Below, one piece after another: positions 7,690 through 15,447 of a stretch of 34,987 nucleotides of DNA. Origin of the DNA: an uncultured PS1 clade bacterium (GTDB taxonomy: Bacteria > Pseudomonadota > Alphaproteobacteria > MED-G09); NCBI GenBank assembly GCA_902609025.1, contig CACLQD010000010.1, positions 1-34,987 on the forward strand. Reading direction: 5' to 3'. The notes below the pieces were generated by a model, which worked only from the letters and a program-made list of their open reading frames with translations, was not told the origin of the DNA and ran no database searches. The position numbers and the translations under genes were made by a program. Position 1 is the first letter of the stretch. The number at the start of each line of letters is the position of its first letter.

Positions 7690-7836
7690 TCACACAATCT
7701 TTGGCTGCACAATGTACAACCTATTTTGTTCGGTTTTGGAAAGCTCGCTTAGCTTGCGAGTTTTAGCTTTATTACTTTTAAGTAAGTCTCGCAGCTTAGT
7801 GTTTGGTTTCTTCTGCTTGTCATGCCATTCGCTCAT
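7690..7836 (-). CDS. Possible small basic protein (48 residues), unknown function
   Basis: The frame begins MSEWHDKQKKPNTKLRDLLK and ends at a TGA (7690-7692). It is strongly basic and polar, with a Lys/Arg-rich middle (SNKAKTRKLSELSKTEQNR). The frame continues after the TGA for another 32 codons (TIEKQQKRRGKKSVQYEGG and so on) with the same basic character, ending near 7594. It could therefore be the front part of a broken gene of about 80 codons. The upstream region has no good ribosome-binding site. It lies 30 bp beyond the TPR/oxygenase gene in the same direction. I do not recognise it. Confidence 0.3.
   Translation of the reverse strand: MSEWHDKQKKPNTKLRDLLKSNKAKTRKLSELSKTEQNRLYIVQPKIV
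7740..7764. terminator. Possible terminator hairpin downstream of the TPR/oxygenase gene
   Basis: A stem of nine pairs (CTCGC with GCGAG, extended by a G-T and three A-T pairs) closes a seven-base loop. An A run precedes it and only three Ts follow on the minus strand. It could end transcription of the first cargo unit, but it overlaps the possible 48-residue gene and the T tract is weak. Confidence 0.25.
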
Positions 7837-7865
7837 CGCTTAACTCTAGGAATTCTTTGACATAA

Positions 7866-10364
7866 TCATTTTTCTCTCATATCAAATGCTAGGACGATAC
7901 GCTCTTCTTCTGATTCAAATGGAATCGTGTAGTGCATGAGGGACGCCGGAAACAAAACCACACTACCAGTAACTACATTTATTGTTTTTTTCTCGTTTAT
8001 ACGTGTACCAATAGCATCATTTTCTTCACCTAAAGAGACAACCAGATTGCCGCTATCAACCTTTAATTTCCGAGGTACATTTATGTATATACTTCCACTG
8101 AGCCAGCCTTCATTATGGATATGAGGCTTTAAATTACCACCACTTTTCATACTGATGAACCAGCCATAGAGACTGTATTCAGCTGGCATTTTTTTTATCA
8201 ATCCCTCTTCGCTCTCCTTGAATTTTGTTCGATACTTCTCTACTTCCACTCGAATGATATTTTGAATTTCATTTGTGTCATAATTTTTTATATCAAATAT
8301 ATTCCCTGACGTTTGATTACCGTTCTCTAAAAGGGTTTGTCTTCTATTCAAAATCCGGCTTTCATTAAGTATAGACTTTGCTTTTTCTACAAATATTTTT
8401 TCGAAGTCATATCGAGTATTCAAGTCATTATGTAAAACGTAATTTAATGGTTTTGCGCAGAATAAATTTGGCTTTTCCAACCCATATTTCAAGGCGGAAC
8501 GGCAGGCAAGTGAACCGATTATTGAGCTAACTTTATCCTGATTGATCAAATAGTCCAATTCATCAAAAAAAACAGACTTTTTATCTTGCAGAAACAAACA
8601 GTCCAATAATTGATTATGTGCTTCGGTATAGTCAGCCTTCAACGCTATTGCTTGTGTATAGCTTGCTTCAGCTTCGTCCAATCTTCCTAATCGTTTGAGC
8701 GTGTTACCCAAATTGTAGTGAGCTTCGGCAAAGTCAGGCTTCAACGCTATCGCTTGGTTATAGCTTGCTTCAGCCTCATTTAATCTATCCAGTTCTCTGA
8801 GCGTGTTTCCCAAGTTGCTGTGGGCGTTGGCAAAGTTAGGTTGCAACGCTATCGCTTGTTTATAGCTTGCTTCAGCCTCGTCCAATCTTCCTAATCGTTT
8901 GAGCGTGTTTCCCAAGTTGCTGTGGGCGTTGGCAAAGTCAGGTTGCAACGCTATCGCTTGTTTATAGCTTGCTTCAGCCTCGTCCAATCTGCCCAGTCCT
9001 TGGAGCGTGCTACCCAAGTTGCTGTGGGCTTCTGCGAGATTCGGTTCAATCTCCAGTGCTTTTTCAAGATACCCTAAAGCTGACTCCCATTCTCCAGCTT
9101 CCCTTGCCATAGCACCTAAGTTACTCGAGATAGCAGCTGATTTGGGATTAAGAGCTAGCGCCTTTTCGTAAGCTATTTTTGCATCTGTTATTCTTTTTTC
9201 TTGTTGGAATGCAACCCCAAGATTAGTCCATGCATTGGCATCCTCTGGAGCAAGCTCCGTGGCTTTCTCGAGAATATTAATAGCCTCACTCACTTCATTA
9301 CCTTGTCGTAAGAAATCTCCCAGCTGCACCATCAAAGCCAGGTTGTTTGGCTCATTCTTATGTGCATTTCTCAGCGCTTCAATTGCGTGAATAAGATTAC
9401 TAGTCTGGTAGTACAAAGAACCTAATAGCTGCCACGTTTGAGTCAAATGAGGTTTAAGTGAGACAGTCATTTTTGCGTCTTTAATTGCGCCTGCTGCATC
9501 CTTCGCTCGGAGTTTAATGAGTGCTCTATTTGCATACGCTTCAGCGTGATTTGATTTGGCTTTCAATATTTTCTCAATTATTGGCAGTGCTTCTAAGTCT
9601 CTTTGATTTGCTCCGAGACAAGCAGCGAGAACCAATAAACTCTCTAAGTCTTCCGGCGATTGATTGCATCCCAATTGCGCTTTTTCCAGCGCCTCTATGG
9701 TTTTAGACTGCTTTAGTAGTAATCTTGCTTGATTGCGATAGACAGAGGGAAGTTCTGAGTTAATCGATGCAGCTTCTATCAGCACTCTCTCCGCTTCCGC
9801 CTCTTCTTTATCTAGCAAGAGTACATGGGATAGCAGTGACAGAGCCTCTGGATTAGCAGGGTTATGTTGAAGAAATTTATATAGCCACTCCTGAGCCTCT
9901 TTATATTTTCCAACTTCACGCAACTCGATTGCTGGCGATAATTCATCTTGATGACTCTGTAATTGATTATCAAATTCTTGATGAGGTTTGTCGCTACTGG
10001 GAGGTAGATTAGACTGGAGCTTCTCTTCAAATATCTGCAACTTCGCTGCAGTTACTCCGGCTTGCTGTGCGTCAGATAAAACTCGCCTGGCATCATCAAA
10101 TTTCTCTGTTTTGATAAGTGCATCAATGTAACTGAGCCAAAATTGTTCTATCTTTGGATTGGCTTCAAGAGCAGTTTTGAATAATGGCAGTGCCGCGTCA
10201 GCTTTATTAACAGAGACTGCTATCACGCCTAGGTTATGGTTAGCATCGGGGTGTGCCGGCTGAGATTGCAAGATAGCTCGATAAAGACGTTCAGCATCTT
10301 GAAGCTTACCTTCTCGATGTGCGGCAACGCCTTTCTGCAGTGCTTGTTCAGTCGTTAGTTCCAT
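7866..10364 (-). CDS. Large TPR protein with C-terminal 2OG-Fe(II) oxygenase domain
   Basis: The 832-residue protein has roughly 16-18 tetratricopeptide repeats from residue 1 to about 580. Those at about 440-575 are nearly identical (LGRLDEAEASYKQAIALQP). Residues about 620-832 form a 2OG-FeII_Oxy_5-type domain: LKPHIHNEGWLSGSIYINVP gives the His-x-x-Glu-like metal site, and VVLFPASLMHYTIPFESEEERIVLAFD gives the distal His and the 2-oxoglutarate Arg. Bacterial TPR-2OG proteins are often near glycan or lipid modification genes; the substrate is unknown. No signal peptide. The ATG is 3 bp after the guaA stop, and GAGTGGGAA of guaA can act as ribosome-binding site. GC content is far above most neighbours, a sign of transfer. 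Confidence 0.82.
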   Translation of the reverse strand: MELTTEQALQKGVAAHREGKLQDAERLYRAILQSQPAHPDANHNLGVIAVSVNKADAALPLFKTALEANPKIEQFWLSYIDALIKTEKFDDARRVLSDAQQAGVTAAKLQIFEEKLQSNLPPSSDKPHQEFDNQLQSHQDELSPAIELREVGKYKEAQEWLYKFLQHNPANPEALSLLSHVLLLDKEEAEAERVLIEAASINSELPSVYRNQARLLLKQSKTIEALEKAQLGCNQSPEDLESLLVLAACLGANQRDLEALPIIEKILKAKSNHAEAYANRALIKLRAKDAAGAIKDAKMTVSLKPHLTQTWQLLGSLYYQTSNLIHAIEALRNAHKNEPNNLALMVQLGDFLRQGNEVSEAINILEKATELAPEDANAWTNLGVAFQQEKRITDAKIAYEKALALNPKSAAISSNLGAMAREAGEWESALGYLEKALEIEPNLAEAHSNLGSTLQGLGRLDEAEASYKQAIALQPDFANAHSNLGNTLKRLGRLDEAEASYKQAIALQPNFANAHSNLGNTLRELDRLNEAEASYNQAIALKPDFAEAHYNLGNTLKRLGRLDEAEASYTQAIALKADYTEAHNQLLDCLFLQDKKSVFFDELDYLINQDKVSSIIGSLACRSALKYGLEKPNLFCAKPLNYVLHNDLNTRYDFEKIFVEKAKSILNESRILNRRQTLLENGNQTSGNIFDIKNYDTNEIQNIIRVEVEKYRTKFKESEEGLIKKMPAEYSLYGWFISMKSGGNLKPHIHNEGWLSGSIYINVPRKLKVDSGNLVVSLGEENDAIGTRINEKKTINVVTGSVVLFPASLMHYTIPFESEEERIVLAFDMREK
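8641..9048 (-). repeat. Four tandem 102-bp units coding for near-identical TPRs
   Basis: Units beginning at 8641, 8743, 8845 and 8947 are exactly 102 bp (34 codons, one TPR) apart. They share long runs of identical DNA, such as the AACGCTATYGCTTG start and the GCTTGCTTCAGC block. The preceding unit at 9049 has already diverged. Identity at the DNA level, including third positions, indicates recent duplication or ongoing homogenisation. Confidence 0.9.
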
Positions 10365-10367
10365 TAT

Positions 10368-10384
10368 CTATTCCCACTCAATAG
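10368..10384 (-). repeat. att-like site, copy 1 (guaA end; CTATT / AATAG arms)
   Basis: The plus strand reads CTATTCCCACTCAATAG: perfect 5-bp inverted arms around the spacer CCCACTC. It covers the last five codons of guaA plus the TAG stop. Such short inverted arms around a 6-8 bp spacer are the core-site layout of tyrosine recombinases, and the guaA 3' end is a known target for islands. This is the anchor copy for the three further sites to the left. Confidence 0.75.
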
Positions 10385-11930
10385 TACCAGGTGGTTTTGA
10401 TGTTATATCATAAACCACTCTATTAATTCCTTTTACTTCATTAATAATACGAGTACTTACATTAGCTAAGAACTCTTGTTCAAAAGGATAATAATCCGCT
10501 GTCATACCATCAAGTGAAGTCACAGCCCTTAAAGCACAAACAAAATCATATGTTCTCTCGTCTCCCATCACACCAACCGTCTGAACAGGTAAAAGTACAG
10601 CAAAAGCCTGCCAAATCTCATTATAAAGTCCGGCTTTTCTTATCTCTTCAATATAAATAGTGTCAGCTTTCCTTAAAATATCGGCTTTTTCAGAAGAAAT
10701 TGCACCAGGTAAACGAATTGCAAGTCCAGGTCCTGGAAATGGGTGTCTCTCAATAAAGTAACTGGGAATTCCTAGTTCTTTTCCGAGCTCTCTGACTTCA
10801 TCTTTAAAAAGTTCTCGCAAAGGCTCAACTAGCTCCATATTCATTCGTTCTGGAAGCCCTCCTACATTGTGATGGCTTTTAATTGTCACAGATGGTCCGC
10901 CCGTAAAAGAAACGCTCTCAATAACATCCGGATAAAGAGTTCCTTGAGCTAAAAAATCTGCTCCGCCAATTTTGTTTGCCTCTTCTTCAAAAATATCGAT
11001 AAAAGAAGAACCAATAATTTTTCTTTTTTCTTCAGGATCACTTACTCCAGTCAATCTAGTTAAAAAAGTATCGCCTGCATCAACATCTATAAGAGGAATA
11101 TTAAAATTTTCTCTAAATAGATTTACCACTTCATCCGTTTCGTTCTCTCGCATTAAACCGGTATCGACATAAATGCATGTCAATTGGTCTCCTATTGCTT
11201 CATGAATAAGGACAGCTGCAACAGATGAATCTACGCCCCCTGAAAGACCACAAATTACTTTTCCTTTTCCGACTTGAGTTCGTATATTCTCAATAGCAAC
11301 CTTTTTAAATGAATCCATTGTCCAATTGCTCCTGCATTCAGAAATTTTATGAGTGAAATTTTTTATTAATTTTGTACCATTTGGAGTATGAACAACTTCT
11401 GGGTGAAACTGTACACCATAAAATGATCTGACTTCGTCAGAAACCGCAGCAAATGGAGCGTTTTTACTTTCTGCAATAACTTCAAATCCCTTAGGAAGGC
11501 TCGTAACTTTATCACCGTGGCTCATCCAAACAGGTTCAGTATTTCCTTTAATATCGAACCCCTCAAATAAAGGTGAAGACTTCAGGAATTTAATATTTGC
11601 TCTACCAAACTCTCTTTCATTTGATTTTTCTACTTCGCCTCCAAGCAATGAACACATGATTTGTTGTCCATAACAAATTCCTAAGATAGGAATTTTTAAA
11701 TCAAATATTTTATCATCAATTGTTGGCGCATCTTGGTTGTTAACTGATGCAGGACCACCTGATAATATAATGCCTTTTGGTTTTAATTTTTTAATAGCCT
11801 CATCTGCTTTTGAAAAAGGAAAAATCTCAGAATAAATTCCACTCTCTCTTACCCTTCTTGCAATAAGCTGTGTAACTTGGCTACCAAAATCTAAAATTAA
11901 GATTGAATCGTTGTGTTGATCGCTTACCAT
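10368..11930 (-). CDS. guaA: GMP synthase (glutamine-hydrolysing)
   Basis: GuaA converts XMP to GMP using ATP and glutamine, the last step of guanine nucleotide synthesis. The 520-residue length is typical. The class I amidotransferase domain has the nucleophile elbow GICYGQQIM (C86) and the catalytic His-Glu in [12 protein letters not shown]. The ATP-pyrophosphatase domain begins at [16 protein letters not shown] (P-loop SGGVDSS). The C-terminal dimerisation domain ends PPGTIEWE, the conserved GuaA tail. The codons of that tail form the first att-like site. It lies in the guaB - small TPR gene - guaA run with a 13-bp gap upstream, so it is probably transcribed from the guaB promoter. Confidence 0.97.
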   Translation of the reverse strand: MVSDQHNDSILILDFGSQVTQLIARRVRESGIYSEIFPFSKADEAIKKLKPKGIILSGGPASVNNQDAPTIDDKIFDLKIPILGICYGQQIMCSLLGGEVEKSNEREFGRANIKFLKSSPLFEGFDIKGNTEPVWMSHGDKVTSLPKGFEVIAESKNAPFAAVSDEVRSFYGVQFHPEVVHTPNGTKLIKNFTHKISECRSNWTMDSFKKVAIENIRTQVGKGKVICGLSGGVDSSVAAVLIHEAIGDQLTCIYVDTGLMRENETDEVVNLFRENFNIPLIDVDAGDTFLTRLTGVSDPEEKRKIIGSSFIDIFEEEANKIGGADFLAQGTLYPDVIESVSFTGGPSVTIKSHHNVGGLPERMNMELVEPLRELFKDEVRELGKELGIPSYFIERHPFPGPGLAIRLPGAISSEKADILRKADTIYIEEIRKAGLYNEIWQAFAVLLPVQTVGVMGDERTYDFVCALRAVTSLDGMTADYYPFEQEFLANVSTRIINEVKGINRVVYDITSKPPGTIEWE

Positions 11931-11943
11931 AACAATTCTAGAA

Positions 11944-12270
11944 CTACTCCTCTTTCTTTTTATTATTTATAAGAGATTCTAAATCTTTTACATCCATTAG
12001 AAGAGGTCCGAGTGCTTTGGCTTTTTTATAAAATCTCTCAGCAGATGGTAAATCTTCACTCAATAGGTAAATTTTACCCGCAATTGCCCAAGCCTTTGCA
12101 TTTTTAGGATCAGCAACTACACTTTGTTGAATAAGAAAGATAGCAGATTCCAAATCTTTTTCTGCTATTTTAATTGCTTCCACTGCAAGATCATTAGAAA
12201 GAGATTTATTCGTTGCATTAGCTAAAAGGGGAGAGAATAAAATACCTATAAAAATTATAACCCTTATCAT
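11944..12270 (-). CDS. Small exported TPR protein between guaB and guaA
   Basis: The 108-residue protein begins with a signal peptide ([19 protein letters not shown], cleavage likely after ANA). It then has two TPR-like helical hairpins: [27 protein letters not shown] and [21 protein letters not shown] (residues about 42-93). It should act in the periplasm as a small protein-protein contact domain. It starts 7 bp after guaB and ends 13 bp before guaA, so it is cotranscribed with purine genes, although nothing in its sequence suggests a purine function. I do not recognise a named family. Confidence 0.7.
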   Translation of the reverse strand: MIRVIIFIGILFSPLLANATNKSLSNDLAVEAIKIAEKDLESAIFLIQQSVVADPKNAKAWAIAGKIYLLSEDLPSAERFYKKAKALGPLLMDVKDLESLINNKKKEE

Positions 12271-12277
12271 AGATATA

Positions 12278-13741
12278 TTAACCTCTTGTTGGATAATTAG
12301 GCGCTTCTCGAGTTACAACTACATCGTGCGTATGACTTTCGTTTAGTGAAGCTGCTGTAATTTTAATAAAGTTAGTTTTCGTCTGGAAATCCTCTAAATT
12401 TTTACAACCTGTGTAACCCATTGATGCTCTTAAACCACCAATTAATTGATAAATTACATTATGTACTGATCCAATATAAGGAACCTGCCCTTCAATTCCT
12501 TCAGGCACAAGTTTATCTGATGCACTGAGATCGGATTGGAAATATCTATCTGCAGATCCTTCAGCCATAGCTGCAACTGATCCCATCCCTCTATAGGATT
12601 TGAATCTCCTACCTTGGTGAAGAAATACTTCGCCTGGTGTTTCATCTGTTCCAGCAAAAAGAGAGCCGATCATTGCAAGATCAGCTCCTCCAGCTAGTGC
12701 TTTGGCTAAATCTCCAGAAAACTTAATACCTCCATCAGCAATGACGGGTATTGAATGCTTTTTAGCCTCATTAACACAATCCATAATTGCCGTAAGCTGA
12801 GGCACACCAACACCGGCAATTATTCTTGTTGTACATATTGATCCTGGACCAATACCAACCTTTATACAATCTGCACCTGCTCCAATTAATGATTTTGAAG
12901 CTTCTTTAGTTGCAACATTACCAGCAACAACCTGAACAGAATTTGATAGTTTTTTTATCCTTTCAATAATCTGCGGAACTTTAATAGAGTGACCATGTGC
13001 AGTATCCACAACAATTATATCTGTTTCGCTATCAATTAATGCTTCAGCTCTTTCAAAACCTTTATCACCAACCGTCGTTGCTGCTGCAACCCTCAACCTA
13101 CCCTTTTCATCTTTTGTAGCATCGGGATGTAAATTAGATTTCTCGATATCTTTTACAGTGATTAAGCCAATACAACGATATTCATTATCAACAACAAGCA
13201 ATTTCTCTATTCGGTGTTTATGAAGTATTTCCTTTGCTTCATTTTCAGAAACATTATCTTTAACAGTAATCAAATCATTCTTAGTCATAAGCTCAGAAAC
13301 TTTTTGATTTTTATTAGAGGCAAATCTAACATCTCTATTTGTCAAAATTCCTTCAAGTTTATTCGTTTTTGTGTCTGTTACAGGAACTCCTGAAATATTA
13401 TTTTCTTTCATTAGAGCTAAAGCATCTTCAAGGGTAGAGTTTGGAGAAATAGTAAGTGGATTAACCACCATTCCAGATTCATATTTTTTTACTTTATTTA
13501 TCTCTTTAATTTGTTGTTCAATTTCTAAGTTTCTATGTATTACACCAATACCACCAGCCTGAGCCATAGCAATTGCCATATTTGATTCTGTTACTGTATC
13601 CATTGCTGCTGAAGCAAGAGGAATATTAAGATCAATATTTTTTGTAATTTTTGTTTTTAAAATTGTTTCAGAGGGTAAGACAGCAGATTCTGAAGGCTCA
13701 AGTAATACATCATCAAAGGTAATAGCTTCTCGGACTGTCAT
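12278..13741 (-). CDS. guaB: IMP dehydrogenase
   Basis: GuaB oxidises IMP to XMP with NAD+, the committed step towards GMP. The 487-residue length is normal. The barrel begins [12 protein letters not shown]. Two CBS domains lie at about residues 95-205 ([19 protein letters not shown]). The catalytic loop [18 protein letters not shown] carries the Cys at about residue 305. The nucleotide-binding [10 protein letters not shown] and the flap [18 protein letters not shown] follow. The ATG is preceded by an AGGAGG ribosome-binding site 5 bases upstream. It heads the guaB - small TPR - guaA run, with the promoter in the short gap after rlmE. Confidence 0.97.
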   Translation of the reverse strand: MTVREAITFDDVLLEPSESAVLPSETILKTKITKNIDLNIPLASAAMDTVTESNMAIAMAQAGGIGVIHRNLEIEQQIKEINKVKKYESGMVVNPLTISPNSTLEDALALMKENNISGVPVTDTKTNKLEGILTNRDVRFASNKNQKVSELMTKNDLITVKDNVSENEAKEILHKHRIEKLLVVDNEYRCIGLITVKDIEKSNLHPDATKDEKGRLRVAAATTVGDKGFERAEALIDSETDIIVVDTAHGHSIKVPQIIERIKKLSNSVQVVAGNVATKEASKSLIGAGADCIKVGIGPGSICTTRIIAGVGVPQLTAIMDCVNEAKKHSIPVIADGGIKFSGDLAKALAGGADLAMIGSLFAGTDETPGEVFLHQGRRFKSYRGMGSVAAMAEGSADRYFQSDLSASDKLVPEGIEGQVPYIGSVHNVIYQLIGGLRASMGYTGCKNLEDFQTKTNFIKITAASLNESHTHDVVVTREAPNYPTRG

Positions 13742-13758
13742 GTCAACCTCCTGTTTTC

Positions 13759-13786
13759 AGGTTATGTTGACATCTGCTTATAACCT
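13759..13786. promoter_or_regulatory. Inverted repeat in the guaB leader (possible operator)
   Basis: AGGTTAT at 13759-13765 and ATAACCT at 13780-13786 are perfect 7-bp inverted arms with a 14-bp gap, so their centres are 21 bp (two helical turns) apart. The distal arm overlaps the proposed -10 box. This could bind a dimeric repressor, or fold in the RNA close to the start codon. Confidence 0.4.
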
Positions 13787-13804
13787 ATACAGAAATAAGT
13801 TCAA
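13777..13804 (-). promoter_or_regulatory. Likely guaB promoter
   Basis: On the minus strand TTGAAC (complement of 13799-13804) and TATAAG (complement of 13777-13782) are 16 bp apart, a good sigma-70 type pair. It sits about 40 bp upstream of the guaB start, in the only gap between rlmE and guaB. Confidence 0.5.
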
Positions 13805-13820
13805 ATACTTTTGAATTTTT

Positions 13821-14483
13821 TTACCCTCTAAAACCTTTAGCTATTACATAATTTTCAGGAGATCCTTTTCTACTGGCATCCGGTTTGTAATGTTTTATCG
13901 TAGTAAAATTCTTTTTTAAAATATCTAGAAGCTTTTGATGAGTTCCACCTTGAAAAACTTTTGAACAGAACGATCCTCCACTCTTCAAAAAATTCAAAGC
14001 ATAGTCTGCGGCTAATTCTGCCAATTCTTGTGTCCTAATATGATCGGTTGATTTATGTCCTGTTGTATCTGAAGCCATATCAGAAAGAACCAAATCAACC
14101 TCAGTAACTACTTTACGTATTTGATCAAATGATTCTTGTAATGATAAATCAAGATTAAAGATCTCAACACCAGATATTGGATCCATTTCTAACCTATCAA
14201 CTGCTATCACTTTATTACCTTTAATTTGATTAACAACTTCTGACCAACTACCTGGTGCTGCTCCAAGATCTAACACCACTTGATTCGGTCTCAACAAATC
14301 AAATTTCTCATTTATCTGTATTAGTTTGTAAGCTGCTCTTGACCTTCGTCCTTCTGCTTTTGATTGTTTAACATAGGGATCATTCAATTGGCGTTGTAAC
14401 CATCTAGTAGAAGATATTTTTCTTTTTTTAGCTGTTTTGACCTTTTCTTTTAATCTTTTATAGGGTTTTTGCTTTTTAATCAT
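13821..14483 (-). CDS. rlmE: 23S rRNA (uridine-2'-O)-methyltransferase RlmE/FtsJ
   Basis: The 220-residue protein matches the FtsJ family, which 2'-O-methylates U2552 of 23S rRNA in the ribosomal A loop. A basic N-terminal extension (KKQKPYKRLKEKVKTAKKRK) precedes the conserved SRAAYKLIQINEKFDLL, which carries the first catalytic Lys. The SAM loop is VVLDLGAAPGSWSEVV (about residues 88-103), the catalytic Asp is in VLSDMA, and the second Lys in SFCSKVFQGG. It is directly upstream of guaB, an order often seen in Alphaproteobacteria. It has a divergent neighbour at 14553. Confidence 0.95.
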   Translation of the reverse strand: MIKKQKPYKRLKEKVKTAKKRKISSTRWLQRQLNDPYVKQSKAEGRRSRAAYKLIQINEKFDLLRPNQVVLDLGAAPGSWSEVVNQIKGNKVIAVDRLEMDPISGVEIFNLDLSLQESFDQIRKVVTEVDLVLSDMASDTTGHKSTDHIRTQELAELAADYALNFLKSGGSFCSKVFQGGTHQKLLDILKKNFTTIKHYKPDASRKGSPENYVIAKGFRG

Positions 14484-14552
14484 AATTGAATCTTATAAGT
14501 TAAATATTACTAACTAGTTAGCACATATAATAACTTTCTAGCAGAGGAAAAT

Positions 14553-15371
14553 ATGTACATTGATAATATTTCTGAATTTGGTGCACATAAACCCTCCTGG
14601 TTAGTCGGTTTAATTATTAAAATAACAAGATCATTAGGAAAAAACTGGTTTTCTAAAAGGCTTATATTTTTTTTAAGGAGAGTGGCATTAAATTTCTCTG
14701 GGGAATGCATTGATACAGAGTTATTTCAATGTCAAACAAGACTATATACTAAAGGGAATATCTGTGAAAAAAGAGCTCTTTTTTCACCACAAATATTTGA
14801 AAGCTTTGAAAGAGATTTCATTTCAAGTTTTGCTAAAGATGATTCAATTTTTATAGATATTGGATCTAATATCGGCTTATATTCACTTTCAGTTGGAGCA
14901 AGGTATAAAGATTTTAATAATACTGAAATTCATAGTATTGAGCCGCACCCAAATTTATTTAAAAGATTGCAATTCAACACATCTTTAAACAAAAATTTTC
15001 CAATAAAAATCCATAATTTGGCAATTATGGATAAAAATGAGGAATTTAATTTAAAAGCAAACGAAAGTAATCTTGGTCAGACAGTAATTTCTAATGAGGG
15101 ACAAATAAAAGTTATAGGAAAGAATCTTAACACCTTTTTAAAAGAAGAAAGCATTAATAAAATATCAGCTCTTAAAATCGATGTAGAAGGTAACGAAGAA
15201 AAGGTTCTTATTCCATTTCTAAAGGAAGAGAATAAAAAACTCTTTCCTAAAATAATTATTATAGAGCGCAATGATAATTTATGGGATAGTGATTTAATAA
15301 AAACCCTTAACAATTTTAATTATAACATCCATAAAAAAACTAAAATGAATTACATATTAATTAATGATTAA
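14553..15371 (+). CDS. FkbM family methyltransferase
   Basis: The 272-residue protein has the FkbM-type SAM domain from about residue 100: SIFIDIGSNIGLYSLSV (glycine loop), then EIHSIEPHPNLFKRLQFN (the EP-P motif after strand 2), then LAIMDKNEEF and the late acidic strand LKIDVEGNEEKVL, all typical for FkbM. The N-terminal 70 residues are hydrophobic/basic and unlike the domain. These enzymes usually O-methylate sugars or lipids. A GAGG ribosome-binding run precedes the ATG. The gene is very AT-rich and sits alone between rlmE (divergent) and the hydratase, with 76 bp to the latter. Confidence 0.8.
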   Translation: MYIDNISEFGAHKPSWLVGLIIKITRSLGKNWFSKRLIFFLRRVALNFSGECIDTELFQCQTRLYTKGNICEKRALFSPQIFESFERDFISSFAKDDSIFIDIGSNIGLYSLSVGARYKDFNNTEIHSIEPHPNLFKRLQFNTSLNKNFPIKIHNLAIMDKNEEFNLKANESNLGQTVISNEGQIKVIGKNLNTFLKEESINKISALKIDVEGNEEKVLIPFLKEENKKLFPKIIIIERNDNLWDSDLIKTLNNFNYNIHKKTKMNYILIND

Positions 15372-15447
15372 TTTTATTTATTTAATAGAAACTAATTTTA
15401 TAAATGTGATAAGATTTTGATTTAAGCTTGGAATAAAGGAGAAGAAT

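Larger units (their letters stand above)
7560..7865. other. Non-coding or weakly coding spacer downstream of the TPR/oxygenase gene
   Basis: This roughly 300-bp stretch between att copy 2 and the end of the TPR gene holds one possible small minus-strand gene (7690-7836), an in-frame continuation of it after a TGA, and a hairpin (7740-7764). Its composition is intermediate (one hand-counted line is 38% GC), closer to the TPR gene than to the AT-rich methyltransferase gene, so it belongs to the first unit. The long plus-strand open frame here (7625-7843) has no ribosome-binding site and is cysteine/leucine-rich, like a shadow. Confidence 0.5.
6448..10384 (-). mobile_element. Cassette-like genomic islet array at the guaA 3' end
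   Basis: Four direct copies of a 17-bp site (10368, 7543, 6616, 6448) subdivide this stretch into units of 2825, 927 and 168 bp. The first copy is the end of guaA itself, a gene whose 3' end is a known integration point for genomic islands. The units differ strongly in base composition (hand-counted lines near 43-48% GC in the first, about 23% in the second), indicating separate origins. Cargo genes run in the guaA direction and start right after a site. No integrase, transposase or tRNA is visible, so mobility would need a recombinase supplied from elsewhere. Chance recurrence of four sites this similar within 4 kb is very unlikely, but the mechanism is inferred. Confidence 0.7.

Noticed and set aside
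7625-7843. 72-codon plus-strand open frame in the spacer behind the TPR gene
   Set aside because: No ribosome-binding site and a Cys/Leu/Phe-rich composition, as expected from the reverse of a Lys/Arg-rich frame on the other strand.
14510-14521. 12-bp palindrome CTAACTAGTTAG between rlmE and the FkbM gene
   Set aside because: Several 12-bp perfect palindromes are expected by chance in a window this size, and it is not tied to a clear promoter.
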